Shown: positions 62,128 to 64,000 of the stretch, one piece after another | Layout of the letters: each line of letters begins with the position of its first letter | How positions within the stretch are numbered: the stretch's first letter is position 1 | Source: Bacillus_I endophytica_A | Lineage (GTDB): Bacteria; Bacillota; Bacilli; Bacillales; Bacillaceae_H | Assembly: GCF_026790145.1 (NCBI RefSeq) | Contig: NZ_JALAMS010000015.1 | Coordinates: 1-64,000, forward strand | Length of the DNA: 64,000 nt | Reading direction: 5' to 3' | Translations under genes and position numbers: made by a program | Notes under the pieces: model-generated | Database searches by the model: none | What the model was told of the DNA's origin: nothing | Seen by the model: the letters and a program-made list of their open reading frames with translations, nothing else

Positions 62128-63240
62128 TTAAGATGGAATAAATGTTCCATATCCATGACTCTCTAAACATATTCTAGCCTTTTCACGATCTTCTTCTTTT
62201 TGAAGACTAAGGCGAAGAACTCCATAAATATCTTCACGTGTTTCTAAAATGCGTAGATTTGTAATACTGATTCTTTCTTCCGCTAAGTAGCCTGTTACTT
62301 CTGAAATAATCCCTGGATAGTCCGGCACGTCCACATACAAATCATAAAAGGAAGGAATTGCTCCTTTTTCTTTTACAGGAAGGCCATCTCGGAAATTTTT
62401 AGCTTCTTCGAAATAATTAAAAATCCCTTCTGCATCAAGCGAACGTACCATTTCTTTAATTTCTTCCATCTCTAATGCCCACTCATCAAAAAGTTCAAGC
62501 ATTGATTGTTGATTATGAATTAAAATATCTCGCCACATAACAGGACTGCTTGAAGCGATACGCGTAATATCTCGGAAGCCTCCTGCCGCAAGCTTTGAGG
62601 TTAACTCATTTTGCTTTTTATATTTTTTAGCTTGATGAACAAGACTTGCCGCAATAATATGAGGGAAATGACTAATAACTCCTGCTACTCTATCATGCTC
62701 AGAAGGCGTCATTTCGATAAGCTGTGCCTTTGTTCCTTGAAGAAGATGTTTAAGTTCGCTAACCTTCTCCTCTGGCGTATTTTCAGAAGGAGTTAAAATA
62801 TAATAAGCATTTTCAAACAAATGAACCTTTGCAGCAGCTACGCCACTTTTGTGAGATCCAGCCATTGGATGCCCTCCAATAAAGTGAACGTCTTGATGTG
62901 CAAAAATGTTCGCTTTCTCAACGATTTTTGTTTTTGTGCTTCCAACATCTGTAATAATAACGCCTTTTTTCAGTTTTAAAGAAGCAAGTTTCTCACATAA
63001 GGCAACAGCATGTGTAACAGGAACCGCAATAATAATAATGTCTGCTTTTTCACATGCACACTCGATAGAAGAAGCTTCCTCATCAATAACACCTAGTGAT
63101 TTGGCAAGGTGAAGCTGATCTTTGTTTATATCATATCCAATCATATGTACGTTTTCTTGCGTTTCCCTTATGTTTAAAGAAAGTGAACCACCTATCAACC
63201 CTAGTCCAATGACAGCAATATTTCTTGTCACGTTTTCCAC
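62128..63240 (-). CDS. tyrA: Prephenate dehydrogenase
   Basis: NAD-dependent oxidative decarboxylation of prephenate to 4-hydroxyphenylpyruvate for tyrosine. The Rossmann motif IGLGLIGGSL opens the protein, with DVGSTK and FIGGHPMAGSHKSG in the middle, and a C-terminal ACT domain (about residues 300-365, DLYVDVPDYPGIISEVTG) for tyrosine feedback. Length 370 aa. Gene order hisC-tyrA-aroA matches B. subtilis. Confidence 0.96.
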   Translation of the reverse strand: MENVTRNIAVIGLGLIGGSLSLNIRETQENVHMIGYDINKDQLHLAKSLGVIDEEASSIECACEKADIIIIAVPVTHAVALCEKLASLKLKKGVIITDVGSTKTKIVEKANIFAHQDVHFIGGHPMAGSHKSGVAAAKVHLFENAYYILTPSENTPEEKVSELKHLLQGTKAQLIEMTPSEHDRVAGVISHFPHIIAASLVHQAKKYKKQNELTSKLAAGGFRDITRIASSSPVMWRDILIHNQQSMLELFDEWALEMEEIKEMVRSLDAEGIFNYFEEAKNFRDGLPVKEKGAIPSFYDLYVDVPDYPGIISEVTGYLAEERISITNLRILETREDIYGVLRLSLQKEEDREKARICLESHGYGTFIPS

Positions 63241-63275
63241 CTCATTAATACTAAAACTTTGTCCCTATATTTTAA

Positions 63276-63315
63276 GCCAAGATGAAGCCCACGTCTATGT
63301 GTGCCTCATCTTGGC
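63276..63315 (-). terminator. Long hairpin between hisC and tyrA
   Basis: A perfect 10-bp inverted repeat GCCAAGATGA / TCATCTTGGC flanks a 20-nt segment that can pair further. It lies 22 bp past the hisC stop. The following tract is only TTAAAATAT, so it may be a weak terminator or a leader structure for tyrA. Confidence 0.6.
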
Positions 63316-63337
63316 CTTTCATTTTCATCTCTATACG

Positions 63338-64000
63338 TTAGCTCTGCACTGCATATTCTTGTAAGAAAGTATGAAGATGTTCCAAGATTTCCTTATTCTC
63401 CTCTTCTGATCCAACTGTGATACGAATAGAAGTTGGGAAACCAAGCGCATTTCCTGATCGAATGATAATACCTTTTTGAAGAAGATAGTTAAAAATAGCA
63501 TCTCCTTCATACTGTTTAAAATCAATCAAAATAAAGTTGGTTTCTGAAGGATAATAAGAAAGCTTGTGCTCTTCACAGAAATCATAATATTGCTGAAGAC
63601 CTTTTGTATTTTTCTCTCGGCATTCTTCGATAAATGCTTGATCTTCAATTGAAGCGCAAGCAGCCGCTTGTGCTAAACGACTTGTGTTAAAAGGCTCGCG
63701 CGCAGGCTCGATCTTTTGTAAAAGCTCCGTATTCGCTACTCCGTACCCGACGCGAAGGGCCGCAAGTCCATAAGCTTTTGAAAACGTACGAAGGATAATT
63801 AAATTTTTATACTGACTTAAAAGTGGAATAGTTTCCGGATAGTCCAATGCTGTTGCATATTCATAATATGCTTCATCAATGGCTACAAGCGTTGTCTCTG
63901 GGATGCGCTGTAAAAAAGCGTGCAGACGATCTTTATTAACATACGTTCCAGTCGGATTATTTGGACTGCAAATCCACACAATTCGTGTTTTATCATCAAT
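63338..64000 (-). CDS. hisC: Histidinol-phosphate aminotransferase, 3' part
   Basis: PLP aminotransferase that in Bacillus also works in phenylalanine and tyrosine synthesis. The window holds 220 codons of the C-terminal part; the gene runs off the edge. Visible motifs are WICSPNNPTG, IDEAYYEY, and the PLP-lysine segment LRTFSKAYGLAALRVGYG, then RITVGSEEENKEILEHL near the end. Its position next to tyrA and aroA fits the dual role. Confidence 0.94.
   Translation of the reverse strand: MDDKTRIVWICSPNNPTGTYVNKDRLHAFLQRIPETTLVAIDEAYYEYATALDYPETIPLLSQYKNLIILRTFSKAYGLAALRVGYGVANTELLQKIEPAREPFNTSRLAQAAACASIEDQAFIEECREKNTKGLQQYYDFCEEHKLSYYPSETNFILIDFKQYEGDAIFNYLLQKGIIIRSGNALGFPTSIRITVGSEEENKEILEHLHTFLQEYAVQS

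Noticed and set aside
63276..63315. T-box or tryptophan/tyrosine riboswitch in front of tyrA
   Set aside because: No T-box core GGTGG or known leader motif; only a plain hairpin is seen.
1..64000. CRISPR array, prophage, transposon or toxin-antitoxin island
   Set aside because: No regularly spaced direct repeats, integrase, transposase or paired small antitoxin-toxin frames; base and codon use is uniform.

Overview
This window is chromosomal core DNA from an endospore-forming, low-G+C Bacillaceae bacterium (Bacillus or Priestia type). The evidence is the gene content (spoIIGA-sigE-sigG, spoVD, spoVE, gerR, ylbD, bacillithiol gene bshC), Bacillus subtilis-like gene order over long stretches, PyrR attenuators and an ileS T-box. 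I cannot fix the species from sequence alone. Nearly all genes lie on the minus strand; only ylbP, tmcAL, ylbJ, a small hypothetical gene and a probable sRNA lie on the plus strand. I see no tRNA, rRNA, prophage, insertion sequence, CRISPR array or other mobile DNA.

Layout in ascending coordinates (reverse of transcription): 0.1-11.9 kb is the full pyrimidine operon pyrR-pyrP-pyrB-pyrC-carA-carB-pyrK-pyrD-pyrF-pyrE, read from one sigma-A promoter that overlaps the rluD stop codon and controlled by three PyrR-binding attenuators. 11.9-24 kb holds rluD, lspA, a DksA-like gene, ileS with its T-box, divIVA, ylmH, ylmG, sepF, ylmE, pgeF, ylmC, and the sporulation cluster sigG-sigE-spoIIGA. 24-41.2 kb is the division and cell wall (dcw) cluster: ftsZ, ftsA, divIB, murB, murG, spoVE, murD, mraY, murE, spoVD, pbpB, ftsL, rsmH. 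41.6-55.3 kb is the bshC-ylb region with panE, gerR, rpmF, tmcAL, ylbL/K/J, coaD, rsmD, ylbG, ricF, ylbE and ylbD. 55.4-64 kb is a block that lies elsewhere in B. subtilis: ypjA, qcrCBA, ypiF, ypiB, ypiA, aroA, tyrA and the 3' part of hisC.

The genes link precursor supply (UMP for UDP-sugars, meso-DAP peptidoglycan precursors), division and sporulation. Distinctive points are: no mraZ and no MraZ-box array upstream of rsmH; no ylxW/ylxX/sbp between divIB and ftsA but a 400-bp promoter region with two palindromes; a probable CsfG-like forespore sRNA between rsmD and ylbG; a synteny junction between ylbD and ypjA; and a small secreted protein whose ribosome binding site and TTG start lie inside a hairpin. 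I found no convincing undescribed multi-gene system; the best candidates for new biology are small RNA and regulatory features in the intergenic regions.
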